A DNA stretch of 64,000 bases, taken from Puccinia triticina (lineage: Eukaryota > Basidiomycota > Pucciniomycetes > Pucciniales > Pucciniaceae). Below the pieces are notes generated by a model that saw nothing but the letters and a program-made list of their open reading frames with translations, was not told the origin of the DNA and ran no database searches. Positions within the stretch are counted from its first letter, which is position 1. Every line of letters begins with the position of its first letter. The stretch lies in assembly GCF_026914185.1 (NCBI RefSeq), contig NC_070565.1, positions 1,612,001-1,676,000 of the forward strand. The letters are read 5' to 3'. The position numbers and the translations under genes were made by a program. Shown piece by piece: positions 62,234 to 64,000 of the stretch.

Positions 62234-64000
62234 ATGGCGATTCCGACAGCAAGAACCCCGATGGCGAATCCGACTCCAACGACCGTCACCGACCCAAATG
62301 GCACGATTGAACCGGCCGCTAACACCAGCCCTTGACTGTTCATTCCGGAATCTAGCCCCATCACCCCAATTCCATCAAGCCCGATCACCCCAATCAGCCC
62401 CTTCAGCGTTGGAAATCTCATCCATCCCTTGATCCCACCCCTTAGTCCCATTGACTCGCCGTGCCCCTCAGATTTGAACAAGGAAACCACCACCGCTGAC
62501 CCGCCAACACCTTGTTCTTCGTCTTCTGAAGAGATGCCGCTCTCGAACACCCCAAAACATACAAAATCGTCCAAAAAGATCAAAGTAAAGCCCCCAAAGA
62601 AAAACTCTCCGGCATTGCTCACGAAGAAAGGAAAAAAACAGAAATCACCCCCGTCGCCAATTGTCAAAAGAAAGCTATCCCAATCGAGGTCCAAGATTGT
62701 GACCAAGAGCGACGAGGACTCTGAGTATCAGCTCCCTGAAGCTTCCATCGCCTCTGAAGCATCCGAAACGTCTGAAGAGTCCTATTTGTCTGATCCTAAC
62801 TCCCTTCCTGATGATTCGGACGACAAAGAACCTTCTTCGGACGACCAAGAAAATTTGCCCCCGTCGCCGAAGAACAGAACTAAATCTTCTTTTCGCCCGT
62901 CTTCGAAAAACAGGAAGAACGTATCGCCCCCGTTGCCAAAGATCAGAAAGAACAGCCACCAAACTAAGATCAACAACGACCGCCACTATCAGCAGCCCGA
63001 GACGTCTGACTCTACCTCCTCTGATGATGCAGATGACGAAGGGGATGGCTCCGATGAAGATCAAGATGAAGATGACGATGCATTACCCAAGAGAAGACCG
63101 TCTGAGAAGGAATGGTTCCTTCCGGATATGAGCAAGTCGTACAAGACCTACATAGATCACGGGTGTACCCTCAACAAGCAAGGCTATCCGATCTACCCAA
63201 ACGGAAGGACCACGTTTGTTCGCCTGCCTCAAGACAATGTCACCAACTTCGGCTCCGTTGGGTTTTCGAAGACCCAAACTACGAGCTATCGCAGCAACAG
63301 GACCTGGAAGGTGACACGCTACTTCTGTCTCGGAGCTCTGGTCTGCGATAACTCGTCATGCGAATGGACTGGGCCTCCCCCAACTGGAAAAGGAGGACAG
63401 GAAAAGCTGGAACAAGGGTGAGTCTTCTTCTCCTCTCCTGCCAGCGGTTTTTTGGACATATGGGTTGCAAACTAATTTTACAACTCATTTTTTACAATCG
63501 TTATTTTACAAACCATGCAGTAAAATCAAATGTCAAGGATTGGTAGGCAAGTGCAAAGGCACCGTTCGACATGTCAAATGTCCCGATTCCGTAGCAGTTT
63601 GAATCGACCACCATCTCCCATCAGGATGGGGGATCCTCCGGCATAAGGGCGTCCACCCTCATCCGTGGCCTGTCGCCAAGAAGCCCGACCCGCTTGCAAA
63701 GGAGGAATTGAAAGAAGAAATCAAGAAAAACCCCAAGGCTGGAGCTTTAAAGCTCAAGGTAACTATTTTCTCTCCCATTTTGTTTCTTTTCATTTTTGCA
63801 CCCTTCTTTTACAACCTTCATTTTTGCAACCCTTCTTTTACAATCCATTACATCCCATAGGTTTCCTCCAGTCTGATCTTGTTACCCTCCCATTCTTTGT
63901 AGATGGGGAAGCCCACCGATCCCCATTCAGCTTTCGGAAGTGTAGTTTCAATCCACGAGTCCTATCAGAACAGAGATCGGCTGGCCTATTACCGTCGATG
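62234..64000 (+). pseudogene. Transposase-like gene with WRKY-GCM1-type zinc region, 5' part, two TGA codons
   Basis: From the ATG at 62234 the frame runs to 63418, then introns 63419-63518 and about 63760-63902 (GT..AG) lead into further coding sequence cut by the window end. The N-terminal third is Ser/Pro/Lys-rich and acidic (SSDDADDEGDGSDEDQDEDD). Then come YFCLGALVCDNSSC, KCQGLVGKCKGTVRHVKC, HHLPSG and HKGVHPHPWP, a Cys/His pattern like the WRKY-GCM1 fingers of fungal MULE-like and related transposases. Next are KKPDPLAKEEL and NRDRLAYYRR. In-frame TGA codons occur at 62333 and 63600. The catalytic domain would lie beyond the window. Confidence 0.55.

Noticed and set aside
62218..62706. 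Gly/Val-rich minus frame of 162 codons
   Set aside because: It is antisense to the transposase-like gene, whose frame continues across introns with recognisable motifs.

Overview
The window is nuclear DNA from a filamentous fungus, most likely a basidiomycete and plausibly a rust fungus (Pucciniales). The reasons are short GT..AG introns of about 60-120 nt, chromodomain Ty3/Gypsy polyproteins of a type I know to be abundant in rust genomes, WRKY-GCM1-like transposase sequence, and very dense nested LTR retrotransposons. The assignment is an inference; no marker gene is present.

Layout. 1-8628: interspersed repeats. These are copy 1 of an unclassified repeat 'X' (558-2555) carrying a diverged solo Copia LTR, several fold-back/MITE elements, a small CaaX-ending ORF (4768-4986) and a RING-finger gene (5511-5843). 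8629-27048: Gypsy element A on the minus strand, inserted in X copy 2. Plus-strand Gypsy element B (15697-24762) sits inside A, and a 1049-bp solo LTR (22423-23471) sits inside B's integrase. 29690-35518: Copia element D (minus). 35519-41240: MITEs, a degenerate hairpin array, an inverted-repeat element that has captured a sugar-transporter fragment, and a second RING gene. 41241-44285: GC-rich DNA with one two-exon host gene. 44303-49369: Copia element E (minus), inserted 17 bp upstream of that gene's ATG. 51045-61157: Gypsy element F (minus), full length with apparently identical LTRs. 61158-64000: a third, partial RING gene and the 5' part of a transposase-like gene running off the window.

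How the parts relate. A and F belong to one Gypsy clade. They share the PBS, a DIGA protease motif, a C-terminal chromodomain, and an extra spliced ORF (ORF1) upstream of gag-pol. In F the 5' end of the long gag-pol frame overlaps ORF1 in another frame and hides it. A is dead (two stops, a frameshift, an integrase Asp-to-Asn change, and the B insertion), whereas F looks recent and intact. D and E carry PBSs complementary to tRNA anticodon arms (half-tRNA priming). B carries an exceptionally long PBS covering the whole 3' half of tRNA-Tyr, plus four dispersed copies of a structured repeat.

Across the older elements, eight of nine nonsense codons are TGA. Two integrases have lost a catalytic Asp through GC-GAC to GC-AAC. 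Both patterns fit CpG decay of silenced elements.
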